This document shows, piece after piece, positions 50,803-58,533 of a DNA stretch of 64,000 nucleotides. The translations under genes were made by a program, and so were the position numbers. The notes under the pieces were generated by a model. That model saw only the letters and a program-made list of their open reading frames with translations. It made no database searches and was not told the origin of the DNA. Source of the DNA: Chryseobacterium sp. HSC-36S06 (GTDB lineage: Bacteria > Bacteroidota > Bacteroidia > Flavobacteriales > Weeksellaceae); assembly GCF_024171485.1 (NCBI RefSeq), contig NZ_JALJZX010000003.1:1-64000 (forward strand), in the 5' to 3' direction. Each line of letters starts with the position of its first letter. Within the stretch, counting starts at the first letter, position 1.

Positions 50803-52221
50803 TTATATTTTGAGGCCCAATAATTCGGCTTCTTTGATCACAAAATTTCTGGCTTCATTTTTATCGTTGGGAATTTCACCTTCCAGAATCGCTTCCTTCA
50901 CTTTTTCCTTTAAGATTCCAATCTCGCGGCCAGGTTTCAGGTTAAAGAGCTCCATGATTTCTTCGCCGGAAATAGGCGGTTGAAAATTCCGAACCTGATC
51001 TTTTTCCTCCACTTCCTTAATTTTCACAGCGACATACTCAAAATTTTTCTTAAATCGCGCCTGTTTTGAAGAGTTTTTTGTGGTGATATCGGCTTTACAC
51101 AACGTGAACAGGTCTTCCAGATCCTCGCCCGAATCGAAAAGAAGTCTGCGCAATGCTGAATCAGAAGTTCCGTCATCGATGAGCGAAATGGGTCTGGACG
51201 ATAGTTTCACGAGTTTCTGCACATATTTCATATCCATGCCTAAAGGGAGTTTCAACCGGTGAAAGAGACTTTTCACCATTTTGGAACCGAGAAATTCGTG
51301 CCCATGAAATGTCCAGCCGGTGCCTTCAACGAACTTTTTGGTCGGTGCCTTCCCGATATCGTGGAGCAAAGCGGCCCACCGAAGCCAAAGATTATCAGTG
51401 TTTTTCGAAATATTATCAACAACTTCGAGCGTGTGCCAAAAATTGTCTTTGTGAGTTTGGCCTTCTACTTCTTCAATTCCCTTCAGCGCGGTTAATTCCG
51501 GCATAATTAAAGCCAGAAGTCCGGTTTCTTCCAAAAGTTTCAACCCTACAGAAGGTTTTTCGGAAAGCATAATCTTATTAAATTCAACCATGATTCTCTC
51601 CATGGAAACGATTTTAATTCTTTCGGCTTCGGTCTGTATTGATTTCAGTGACTTTTTTTCGATATTGAAATTTAATATAGAGGCAAAACGGATGGCACGC
51701 ATCATGCGCAAAGGATCGTCGGAATACGTCTGGCTGGGCTCGAGAGGAGTTCTGATGATTTTATTTTCAATATCTGAAATTCCAGCAAAAGGATCGATAA
51801 GTTCACCGAAGTTTGCTTTATTCAAAGATATTGCGAGTGCATTGATGGTGAAATCGCGGCGTTTCTGGTCATCCTCCAGCGTTCCGGTTTCTACGGAAGG
51901 TTTGCGGGAATCTTCTGCGTAGCTTTCCTTTCGGGCTCCAACAAATTCTAGATCGAGGCCCTGATGTTTAAACATGGCCGTTCCGTAATTCTTAAAAACT
52001 GAAACAGTAAGTTTTGGGTTTATTTCTTTGGCAACGGCTTTTGCAAGATTGATTCCGCTTCCCTCTGTCACAAAATCAATATCGGTTGGCGCCTGCCTTT
52101 TCATGAGCAAGTCGCGTACATAACCGCCTACGACAAAAACCGACTGGTTATTGTTTTCTGCAACTTCAGAAATAAGTTTAAAAAGCTTAAAATTTTTATT
52201 TTGAGTAAGATTAATCAGCAT
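50803..52221 (-). CDS. CCA-adding tRNA nucleotidyltransferase with HD domain
   Basis: A 472-residue class II nucleotidyltransferase: head domain FVVGGYVRDLLM with the metal pair in TDIDFV, the RRDFTINALAI and DPLRMMRAIRFAS motifs, then an HD domain (RWAALLHDIGKAPT, with HGHEFLG). It repairs or adds the 3' CCA of tRNAs; this fits the tRNA in the window, whose CCA is not encoded. A poly(A)-polymerase function is the alternative. The start at 52221 (MLINLTQNK) is preferred over the frame opening at 52254, because a minus-strand TATCTTTG lies at 52252-52259. Confidence 0.92.
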   Translation of the reverse strand: MLINLTQNKNFKLFKLISEVAENNNQSVFVVGGYVRDLLMKRQAPTDIDFVTEGSGINLAKAVAKEINPKLTVSVFKNYGTAMFKHQGLDLEFVGARKESYAEDSRKPSVETGTLEDDQKRRDFTINALAISLNKANFGELIDPFAGISDIENKIIRTPLEPSQTYSDDPLRMMRAIRFASILNFNIEKKSLKSIQTEAERIKIVSMERIMVEFNKIMLSEKPSVGLKLLEETGLLALIMPELTALKGIEEVEGQTHKDNFWHTLEVVDNISKNTDNLWLRWAALLHDIGKAPTKKFVEGTGWTFHGHEFLGSKMVKSLFHRLKLPLGMDMKYVQKLVKLSSRPISLIDDGTSDSALRRLLFDSGEDLEDLFTLCKADITTKNSSKQARFKKNFEYVAVKIKEVEEKDQVRNFQPPISGEEIMELFNLKPGREIGILKEKVKEAILEGEIPNDKNEARNFVIKEAELLGLKI

Positions 52222-52267
52222 AACAGGAAATCCGGATCCGGAAAATTTTTGCAAAGATAAGCAAATA

Positions 52268-52292
52268 GAAAAACCTGTATTTCTACAGGTTT
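52268..52292 (-). terminator. terminator of the 89-residue protein gene
   Basis: AAACCTGTA/TACAGGTTT stem with a GAAA tetraloop on the minus strand, followed by T. The gene's TAG stop codon lies inside the hairpin. Confidence 0.75.
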
Positions 52293-52552
52293 ATATTTTT
52301 TAATTGTACGCTTTTGGTTTCGTCCAAAAGCCAGTTGTCAATTTCTTCCTCGAGATATTCGGTCTGAAGTTTTATAGCTTCCAGAAAATCATCGGGAATA
52401 TTAGAAGCGTCTGTATTTTCCAAATCCCATAAATCATCACTCATGGATTCGTACTCCGAATAAATTCTTTTGAAACGCGGACTTTTCTGCTCTAATTCCT
52501 CGATTTTTTGCTTCTGAGGGTTAAATTTTCTGTAGGCTCTTAGTGGATTCAT
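52283..52552 (-). CDS. small acidic protein of unknown function
   Basis: An 89-residue soluble, acidic, mostly helical protein (QKIEELEQKSPRFKRIYSEY, then SMSDDLWDLEN and IPDDFLEAIKLQTEYLEEEI). I do not recognise a domain. A coiled-coil-like first half and a Trp-containing DNWLLDE near the end are the visible features. The clear terminator overlapping its stop and the ATG start support a real gene. Nothing in the neighbourhood suggests a role. Confidence 0.65.
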   Translation of the reverse strand: MNPLRAYRKFNPQKQKIEELEQKSPRFKRIYSEYESMSDDLWDLENTDASNIPDDFLEAIKLQTEYLEEEIDNWLLDETKSVQLKNINL

Positions 52553-52771
52553 GGAATGCTTTAATTTAGGTGATCGGGTGTAAAAAGTAAATCAAATCGG
52601 TACATTAAGATAAAAAAAAACATTCCTCAACCTTTTAAAAAATGAAAAATTTATCAGATCATCGCGCTCTTTCAATGATTAAAATTAATTATAAAATTGA
52701 AACAAAAAAATATTTTAACAAGATTTCTAATTGTTTAACATATAGTTATAAATTTGCGGATACGTTTTTTT

Positions 52772-53230
52772 ATGAAGGAACTTTTACTGAAACAGAAACA
52801 GGTTGTATTTTTCATTATTGCAGGCGGCTTAAGCGCAATAATGGAGATCGGTTCTTTCAAAATTTTCAGTGTTTATATTCCGATGCTTTACGCTGAAGAG
52901 TATAATTACCACGGAATCCATTTTCCGCTCAGCAATATTTTTTCTACAGGCTGCGGAATCATTACGAATTATTTTCTGAGCATCTGGTTTGTTTTCGCCC
53001 GGGGGAAACATTCTAAAAAAAGGGAATTTGCTTACTTTATGGGCGTCTCATTTTTATCTACGATTGTAAGTTTAACCTTTTTTCAGATCTTTTTCCGATA
53101 CATTTTCTCCCATCATTTCGATGTCGGATTTTTTGTTTTCAGTCAGGAGATGCTGAGTAAGATTTCAGCAATTCTGTTGGTTTCTATTCTGAATTATACT
53201 GTGAAGAAAAATTTTATTTTTAACGGGTAG
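52772..53230 (+). CDS. GtrA-family membrane protein
   Basis: A 152-residue four-helix protein of the GtrA family: QVVFFIIAGGLSAIMEIG, STGCGIITNYFLSIWFVF, FLSTIVSLTFFQIFF and LLVSILNYTVKKNFIF, the last two matching the family's typical end. GtrA proteins take part in flipping or transferring lipid-linked sugars for cell-surface glycans. The ATG at 52772 follows a TAAATTTG box at 52749-52756; the TTG at 52754 lies inside that box and is rejected as start. The acyltransferase gene is 50 nt downstream. Confidence 0.85.
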   Translation: MKELLLKQKQVVFFIIAGGLSAIMEIGSFKIFSVYIPMLYAEEYNYHGIHFPLSNIFSTGCGIITNYFLSIWFVFARGKHSKKREFAYFMGVSFLSTIVSLTFFQIFFRYIFSHHFDVGFFVFSQEMLSKISAILLVSILNYTVKKNFIFNG

Positions 53231-53280
53231 AAAATGATGTTCGACGAGATAAAAATTAAGACTGAAAAGCAATTCACCGA

Positions 53281-54006
53281 ATGACAAAACTCCTTAATTA
53301 TATCTGGCGCGGCTGGATGATTGTACTTGGAGCGATACTTACCATAACCCTGGGAATCCCAGTATTGCTGTTTTCCATACGCAAAGAACATTATAAGTAC
53401 TCCTATATATTTATCCGAATATGGTGTTACGGTATGTTTTACGGCATGGGATTCCGGTACGAACTCATCAAACTTACAGACAAAAAGATCGATAAAAACA
53501 CTCAATATGTTTTTATCTCGAATCACACTTCGATAATGGATGTGATGTTACCCTGTATTCTAATGCCCGATCACCCGTTGTGTTATGTCGGTAAAAAGGA
53601 ACTTGTTAAAATCCCGGTTTTTGGGATTATCTATAAAAGAATCTGCGTAATGGTAGACCGCAGTTCAGCAAGAAGCCGCGCCGATGTCTACCGCCGGTGC
53701 GCCGAGCGTATGGAGGAAGGCCAGAGTATCGTGATTTTTCCTGAAGGAGGTGTTCCCGATGACACTTCTGTTATACTTGACAGTTTCAAGGATGGGGCGT
53801 TTACCCTAGCTTCGAAGCACCACTCTCCGCTTGTAGTTTTCACTTTCGTAGGACTTAAAGAAATGTTTCCGTTTGATCACTCCAAAGGACATCCGGGAAA
53901 AGTAAAAATTTATCTCAGTGATATAATAAGTCCAGATCAAACGGCTGCTGAGATGAAAACAACTTCCCACACGACCATAAAAAAGATTTTGGAAAACTCA
54001 ATTTGA
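53281..54006 (+). CDS. plsC: 1-acyl-glycerol-3-phosphate acyltransferase
   Basis: A 241-residue acyltransferase of phospholipid synthesis. One N-terminal membrane helix (about 10-32) anchors it. Catalytic motif I is NHTSIMD (His82, Asp87); motif III is FPEGG (153-157) and VPDD follows. It acylates lysophosphatidate to phosphatidate at the inner membrane. Paralogues acting on other acceptors in Bacteroidota cannot be excluded. It is probably cotranscribed with the GtrA gene. Confidence 0.9.
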   Translation: MTKLLNYIWRGWMIVLGAILTITLGIPVLLFSIRKEHYKYSYIFIRIWCYGMFYGMGFRYELIKLTDKKIDKNTQYVFISNHTSIMDVMLPCILMPDHPLCYVGKKELVKIPVFGIIYKRICVMVDRSSARSRADVYRRCAERMEEGQSIVIFPEGGVPDDTSVILDSFKDGAFTLASKHHSPLVVFTFVGLKEMFPFDHSKGHPGKVKIYLSDIISPDQTAAEMKTTSHTTIKKILENSI

Positions 54007-54046
54007 GAAAATAAATAGTTATATTTGTTTTAAAGAATCATTATAC

Positions 54047-55495
54047 ATGTCGACAAACTATTCTAAAAAGACCAATTGGGGCCAGTTCGTGCCTTTGGTA
54101 ACTGTGTTTTTCTTCTGGGGATTTGTTGCAGCCAGCAACGATATTTTGATCCCGGTATTCAAAAAAGCCTTTAATCTCTCCCAAAGCCAAAGCCAGCTGG
54201 TATCGGTAGCATTTTATGTTGCTTATACAGTAGGCTCACTGATTTACATGTTTATATCGAAAGCTATAAAACAGGACGTGGTGAATAAAATCGGTTATAA
54301 AAACGGTTTAATCTTAGGGCTTTTAATTTCTGCTGCAGGAACATTGCTTTTTTATCCTGCCGCTAATATGGGTTCTTTTCCACTGATGATTTCCGGATTG
54401 TTCATTGTTGGTCTTGGATTCTCACTACAGCAAATTGTGGCGAATCCGCTGGCTATTGAAATTGGACCTACCGAGACCGGTTCCCAACGTTTAACGATGG
54501 CTGGAGGGATTAATAATTTCGGAACTACCATTGGTCCGCTGATCGTTTCATTTGCCATCTTTGGCTCCGCATCTGCGGCAAATACTGAAGCGAGTATTGA
54601 ATCTGTAAAAGTTCCTTATTTAATTCTGGGTGTGGCATTTGTACTTGTAGCACTTCTTCTTAAATTCTCTTCACTTCCGAAGATTACCCCTACCATCACA
54701 GAAGATACTGATGACGCTGTTGCAGGACATCACCGTGATTCTGCGCTGAAGTATCCGCAACTTGTTTTAGGTATGATTGCGATATTTGTATATGTTGGCG
54801 TTGAGGTTTCTACAGCCAGTAATTTGCCTGCATATATGGAAAAATCCTTAGGATTTTCCACTAAAGACATTGCACCTTATGTATCCCTTTACTGGGCGTC
54901 TCTAATGATTGGCCGGTGGACCGGTGCTGTAGATGCATTTGATATTACTGCAGGTTTCAAGAAAATTTTAAGATTCTTGGCGCCATATCTTGCTTTCGGC
55001 GTTTTCCTTCTTGTTAATGCTATTGCAAAACATGACCTTTCCCATTTTTATATCTACGGAGTTATCATCCTGGTAATGATTGTGTGCGATATATTAAGCA
55101 AAGGTAACCCCGCCAGAATGCTTCTCATTTTCTCCTCCATGGGAATTCTCGCAATTGCTATCGGAATGATGACTTCAGGAATGACTTCTGTTTACGCATT
55201 CACCAGTGTAGGACTTTTCTGCTCCACACTCTGGCCCTGTATATTTGCACTGGCTATCAACGGTCTTGGAAAACACACCAATCAGGGTTCCGGATATCTA
55301 ATTATGATGATTATGGGGGGCGGAATTATTTCGTGGCTTCAGGGAATGCTTGCTGATATGACCAATATACACTTCAGTTATATTGTTGGTATTTTGTGTT
55401 TTGCTTACCTTGTATTTTATGCAATAACAGTTACGAAAATACTCAAAGAACAAGGGATTGAACTTGATCATGTGAAAAGCGAAGGTGGACACTAA
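54047..55495 (+). CDS. sugar MFS transporter, FucP/GluP-like
   Basis: A 482-residue transporter with twelve membrane helices, of the fucose/glucose-galactose:H+ symporter (FHS) group: VTVFFFWGFVAASNDILIPVFK in helix 1, GLGFSLQQIVANPLAIEIGP in helix 4-5, and GLFCSTLWPCIFALAI near helix 10 are class-typical. It probably imports glucose, galactose or fucose with protons. A TATATTTG box is at 54020-54027. Its stop is overlapped by the start of the DUF3810 gene. Confidence 0.9.
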   Translation: MSTNYSKKTNWGQFVPLVTVFFFWGFVAASNDILIPVFKKAFNLSQSQSQLVSVAFYVAYTVGSLIYMFISKAIKQDVVNKIGYKNGLILGLLISAAGTLLFYPAANMGSFPLMISGLFIVGLGFSLQQIVANPLAIEIGPTETGSQRLTMAGGINNFGTTIGPLIVSFAIFGSASAANTEASIESVKVPYLILGVAFVLVALLLKFSSLPKITPTITEDTDDAVAGHHRDSALKYPQLVLGMIAIFVYVGVEVSTASNLPAYMEKSLGFSTKDIAPYVSLYWASLMIGRWTGAVDAFDITAGFKKILRFLAPYLAFGVFLLVNAIAKHDLSHFYIYGVIILVMIVCDILSKGNPARMLLIFSSMGILAIAIGMMTSGMTSVYAFTSVGLFCSTLWPCIFALAINGLGKHTNQGSGYLIMMIMGGGIISWLQGMLADMTNIHFSYIVGILCFAYLVFYAITVTKILKEQGIELDHVKSEGGH

Positions 55496-56555
55496 AAGAA
55501 AATATATCACAAAAAAAAGATTTTGGGCAGGTACTTTACTTGCCCAATTTCTTTTGTTTTTTATCGCTTCTAAAATCGGTCCTGCCCTAGAGTTTTTTGC
55601 GCAGTTTTTTGACTTTCAGAAGCGTATACATCAGAAAATTTTTGCTGCAGTTCCCTACTCTATAGGTGATGCGGTATATATTTTACTGGGAATTGTCTTA
55701 ATCATTTTACTCATAAGGATTGTAAATAAAAACACACGTAATTCTTATCTTTTGAAATTACTTGTATTATTAAATATCCTGTATTTTACTTATCAGATAT
55801 TTTGGGGAATACTGTATTTTCAGGAGCCCATCATCGAAAAACTACCGGTAGGTGAAATAACACTCGAAGAATCCAAAGCATTAACCATAAAATATCTTGC
55901 ACTAAGCAGACAGGCAAGATTGTCAGTTGAAGAAGACGATAAAGGTGTTTTTAAACTCAGCGATATCACACGCATTAAGACAGAGATTCTTGGTCGTCAG
56001 GAACGCCTCCCAGTCTTTCTGGAGTCTACAAAACCCTCGCACATCAATTCATTCAAACCAAGTCTGTTTCGCGGTGTAATGAGCTATTCCGGTATATTGG
56101 GTTATTATAATCCATTCACTGCCGAAGCACAATACAACCCTGAACTTCCTGCAACCTATCTGCCGTTTACATTGGCTCACGAAAGCGCGCATCAGATGGG
56201 CTATGCAAGAGAACACGAGGCAAATTTCATTGCTTTCTTGCTTGGAAAAGAATCAACAAATCCTGAGTTACGATACAGCACATATTATTTTGTACTAAAA
56301 TCCCTGCTAAACAGTTTAGCCGAAAAAAATCCCCATTTTGTACGGCAGACGATCAGTAATTACTCGCTTGGTATGAAAAGAGACCGTGCAGCAGAAAAAA
56401 AATTCGTGCAGGATCATAAAGGTATTCTTGAGGATTTCTTTGGGTTTACCAATGATCTTTTTCTCAAAAGCAACAGGCAGGACGGCAGTATTACGTATTC
56501 GTATTTTGTTGATTTAATGGTGCGCTTCGAGAGAAATCCAGGTGTTAATCAATAA
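55485..56555 (+). CDS. DUF3810 membrane protein with zinc-protease motif
   Basis: A 356-residue protein matching DUF3810: two or three N-terminal membrane helices (about 13-32, 60-80, 90-108), then a soluble domain with AHESAHQMGYAREHEANF, an HExxH site (His232, Glu233, His236) plus a downstream Glu in REHEANF that could be the third ligand. It looks like a membrane-bound gluzincin-type metalloprotease; activity is unproven. The frame starts with GTG at 55485, overlapping the MFS stop by 11 nt; no nearby ATG offers an alternative. Sharing of translation with the sugar transporter is likely. Confidence 0.85.
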   Translation: MDTKRKYITKKRFWAGTLLAQFLLFFIASKIGPALEFFAQFFDFQKRIHQKIFAAVPYSIGDAVYILLGIVLIILLIRIVNKNTRNSYLLKLLVLLNILYFTYQIFWGILYFQEPIIEKLPVGEITLEESKALTIKYLALSRQARLSVEEDDKGVFKLSDITRIKTEILGRQERLPVFLESTKPSHINSFKPSLFRGVMSYSGILGYYNPFTAEAQYNPELPATYLPFTLAHESAHQMGYAREHEANFIAFLLGKESTNPELRYSTYYFVLKSLLNSLAEKNPHFVRQTISNYSLGMKRDRAAEKKFVQDHKGILEDFFGFTNDLFLKSNRQDGSITYSYFVDLMVRFERNPGVNQ

Positions 56556-56560
56556 AAAAA

Positions 56561-56584
56561 GAATCGCATCTTGCGATACGATTC
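56561..56584. other. hairpin after the DUF3810 gene
   Basis: GAATCG/CGATTC with a nested ATCGCA/TGCGAT alternative. A-runs flank it on both sides but no T-run follows on the plus strand, so it may be a 3' stability hairpin or a weak terminator. Nothing else is seen between 56585 and 56808. Confidence 0.4.
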
Positions 56585-56808
56585 TAAAAACACAAATGAT
56601 GAAAAAAAATTTATGCCTGAATAAAGATTTGCATCCTCATTAAGACGGCGTAAAATTACCAATTAACTTTTAACTGGCCAAATATAATCTACACAACTGA
56701 CATAAATCAGATAATCGTATTTGTTAATACAATCATTATCCTGAATGATAACTTCTAAATATAATTAGAACTTCCCTATTCAAGCTACATCTGCAATAAA
56801 TGGGGCAT

Positions 56809-56835
56809 AAAAAAAGCCCAACCAAAGTTGAGCTT
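56809..56835 (-). terminator. tRNA terminator
   Basis: On the minus strand AAGCTCAAC pairs with GTTGGGCTT (one G-T pair), followed by seven T residues; it begins 6 nt after the tRNA 3' end. Confidence 0.8.
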
Positions 56836-56840
56836 TCTTG

Positions 56841-56914
56841 TAGCGAAGACGGGAATTGAACCCGTGACCTCAGGGTTATGAATCCTGCGCTCTAACCAAC
56901 TGAGCTACCTCGCC
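56841..56914 (-). tRNA. tRNA-Met (CAU)
   Basis: A 74-nt cloverleaf: acceptor GGCGAGG with CTTCGCT (two G-U pairs), D-arm GCTCAGTTGGTTAGAGC, anticodon arm CAGGA-TTCATAA-CCCTG with anticodon CAU and an A-C pair at the loop end, T-arm ACGGGTTCAATTCCCGT, discriminator A. The CCA end is not encoded. It is not the initiator, which has three G-C pairs in the anticodon stem. Elongator Met is likeliest; a lysidine-modified Ile2 tRNA is the alternative. Confidence 0.9.
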
Positions 56915-56926
56915 GCTAAAGTGGTG

Positions 56927-56956
56927 CAAAGATAAAAATATTTTGCAACGTAGCAA
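56927..56956 (-). promoter_or_regulatory. tRNA promoter
   Basis: Minus-strand TTG at 56954-56956, 19-nt spacer, TATCTTTG at 56927-56934, ending 12 nt before the tRNA 5' end. Confidence 0.75.
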
Positions 56957-56959
56957 AAA

Positions 56960-58243
56960 TTAATTCAACTTTAAATAAGAAATTACGTCTGCCGCGTGAT
57001 CCGGCTTGGCAATAATCTTATTATCCGCATCCAGTATAAAGTATGTTGGTGTTGCGCGAACATTATAGACATCTGCGTAACTGCTGTACCACCCTTTGAG
57101 TTCTGTATCATTAATCCAAGGCAAACTCTTCACCTTGTTGTCGTAAGCAGCTTTTTCGGTATCAAGTGAGAATGCAATCACTTCAATCTTCTGTGCCTTC
57201 ATTGCATTGTATTTTTCTATAAGCTTAGGAAGTTCCGCTTCACAATGAGAGCAGGTAGAAGCCCAGAACACAACAACCTTTTTATCTGCCTTTACAGCTG
57301 AAACTGATTTTGCTGCAGTATTTGTCGGTTTATTGAACACATAATCCTGGAATTTGGCACCGACTTCTGTATTCTTATTCGTTGCAATTGTAGAAGCTAA
57401 TCTATCATTGATCGTACATTTAAGGTTCGTTGCTTCGGTAAGATATTTATCCTTAAGATCCTTCATCTCGTATACATCGAAGATCTCAATCAGTTCAGAT
57501 AAAACTGTCTGTCCCCGGGGAGTTTCAGTGTTTACTGCTTTCAGCAGTTTATCGATATCATTGGAAACGTTGGTACTTGGACCTACGTTGAGGTATGCCA
57601 GTAAAACAGGTCTCATTAAAGAAGATGTCTCCAGCATATCGTTAGATTTTACAAGAAAGTCAATTATTTCATCATGCGTAACCGGCTTTTTTGAAGGATT
57701 TTTTTCAACGAACTTGGTGTAGTTGCTGTTGTAATAGCTAACGAAAGGAAATATGCTGATTCCCTGCGTATCGGAAGAAAGACGGGATATTTCGGTGTCC
57801 AGCGATTTTCTGAAGGGCGTATCTGCCTTGTAATAATCTTTTATCTGAACCAATGCCGGCAAGATATATTCTTTCTTTTGCTGTACATCCTGAATGCTGT
57901 TCATCGTAGCATTGCTTTCATCGAGGTACTCAATATTTGATATCTTGGTGCCCGCTCCATCAAATTTAAGTTTCACATCCTTGTTTTCAGCAATAAAATT
58001 AACAGAAATATTTCCTTCGGGGAAATACAACTTCATCATTCCGGTATATGGTTTTGTCACGCTAATTTGCCATCCGTTTCCCTTTCTTACCTCTTTGGTG
58101 CTGAGGAGATCTTTTGAGCCGTTTAGCGTATACAAATAAACTTCTTTGGGATTAAAACTGGCGGGCGCGTCAATATTGATTTTGAATTGCGCAGAAATTG
58201 AACTTACTACTAACAATGCTGAGATTGCAACAATTTTTTTCAT
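56960..58243 (-). CDS. TlpA-like thioredoxin-fold protein with N-terminal DUF
   Basis: A 427-residue secreted protein: signal peptide 1-18 (ISAQ cleavage), an N-terminal beta-rich region typical of Bacteroidota AhpC/TSA-TlpA hybrids (about 20-110), a helical middle, and a C-terminal thioredoxin domain (about 300-427) with VVFWASTCSHCEAELPKL (Cys331-Ser-His-Cys334) and the cis-Pro in VRATPTYFI. It should reduce or isomerise disulfides in the periplasm. It lies just downstream of the T9SS-cargo genes on the same strand but after their terminator. Confidence 0.85.
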   Translation of the reverse strand: MKKIVAISALLVVSSISAQFKINIDAPASFNPKEVYLYTLNGSKDLLSTKEVRKGNGWQISVTKPYTGMMKLYFPEGNISVNFIAENKDVKLKFDGAGTKISNIEYLDESNATMNSIQDVQQKKEYILPALVQIKDYYKADTPFRKSLDTEISRLSSDTQGISIFPFVSYYNSNYTKFVEKNPSKKPVTHDEIIDFLVKSNDMLETSSLMRPVLLAYLNVGPSTNVSNDIDKLLKAVNTETPRGQTVLSELIEIFDVYEMKDLKDKYLTEATNLKCTINDRLASTIATNKNTEVGAKFQDYVFNKPTNTAAKSVSAVKADKKVVVFWASTCSHCEAELPKLIEKYNAMKAQKIEVIAFSLDTEKAAYDNKVKSLPWINDTELKGWYSSYADVYNVRATPTYFILDADNKIIAKPDHAADVISYLKLN

Positions 58244-58253
58244 AGGGTAAATA

Positions 58254-58283
58254 TAAAAAAACCCACCGAATTATCCGATGGGC
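58254..58283 (-). terminator. terminator of the T9SS-cargo transcript
   Basis: On the minus strand CCCATCG pairs with CGGTGGG, followed by a run of T. Confidence 0.7.
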
Positions 58284-58305
58284 TTTTATGGTTTTAACAA
58301 TTTAT

Positions 58306-58518
58306 TTATACAATGTTTTTACGTGTTTTATAATGGTAATAGCACATGAGCAAGATTGCAGCCACTGCTAATATATAAACATACATATCGATAGGGGAAG
58401 CTGGAGATCCCGGACCTACACCACCACCACCACCAGGCGGACTAGGCGGATCCTGAGCCTTATTAAATGTCCCAACTGCTAAGAGTAGGAAGAATAAAAT
58501 TTTATTAAATAGTTTCAT
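58306..58518 (-). CDS. short Gly/Pro-rich signal-peptide protein with C-terminal membrane helix
   Basis: A 70-residue protein: signal peptide (about 1-21, FNKAQ), a DPPSPPGGGGGVGPGSPASP linker, and a hydrophobic tail (about 43-60) ending in a basic YHYKTRKNIV. The layout of signal, Gly/Pro linker, PID motif, membrane helix and positive tail recalls C-terminal anchor signals, and I recall similar short proteins beside T9SS cargo in Flavobacteriia. It lies 15 nt after the T9SS-cargo gene and is probably cotranscribed with it. Function unknown. Confidence 0.65.
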   Translation of the reverse strand: MKLFNKILFFLLLAVGTFNKAQDPPSPPGGGGGVGPGSPASPIDMYVYILAVAAILLMCYYHYKTRKNIV

Positions 58519-58533
58519 AGTTTGTGTTTTATA

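Noticed and set aside
52642..52896. 84-residue plus-strand frame before the GtrA gene
   Set aside because: It overlaps the GtrA gene in another frame and crosses its -7 box.
56561..56584. Classical terminator of the DUF3810 gene
   Set aside because: No T-run on the plus strand; kept only as a hairpin.
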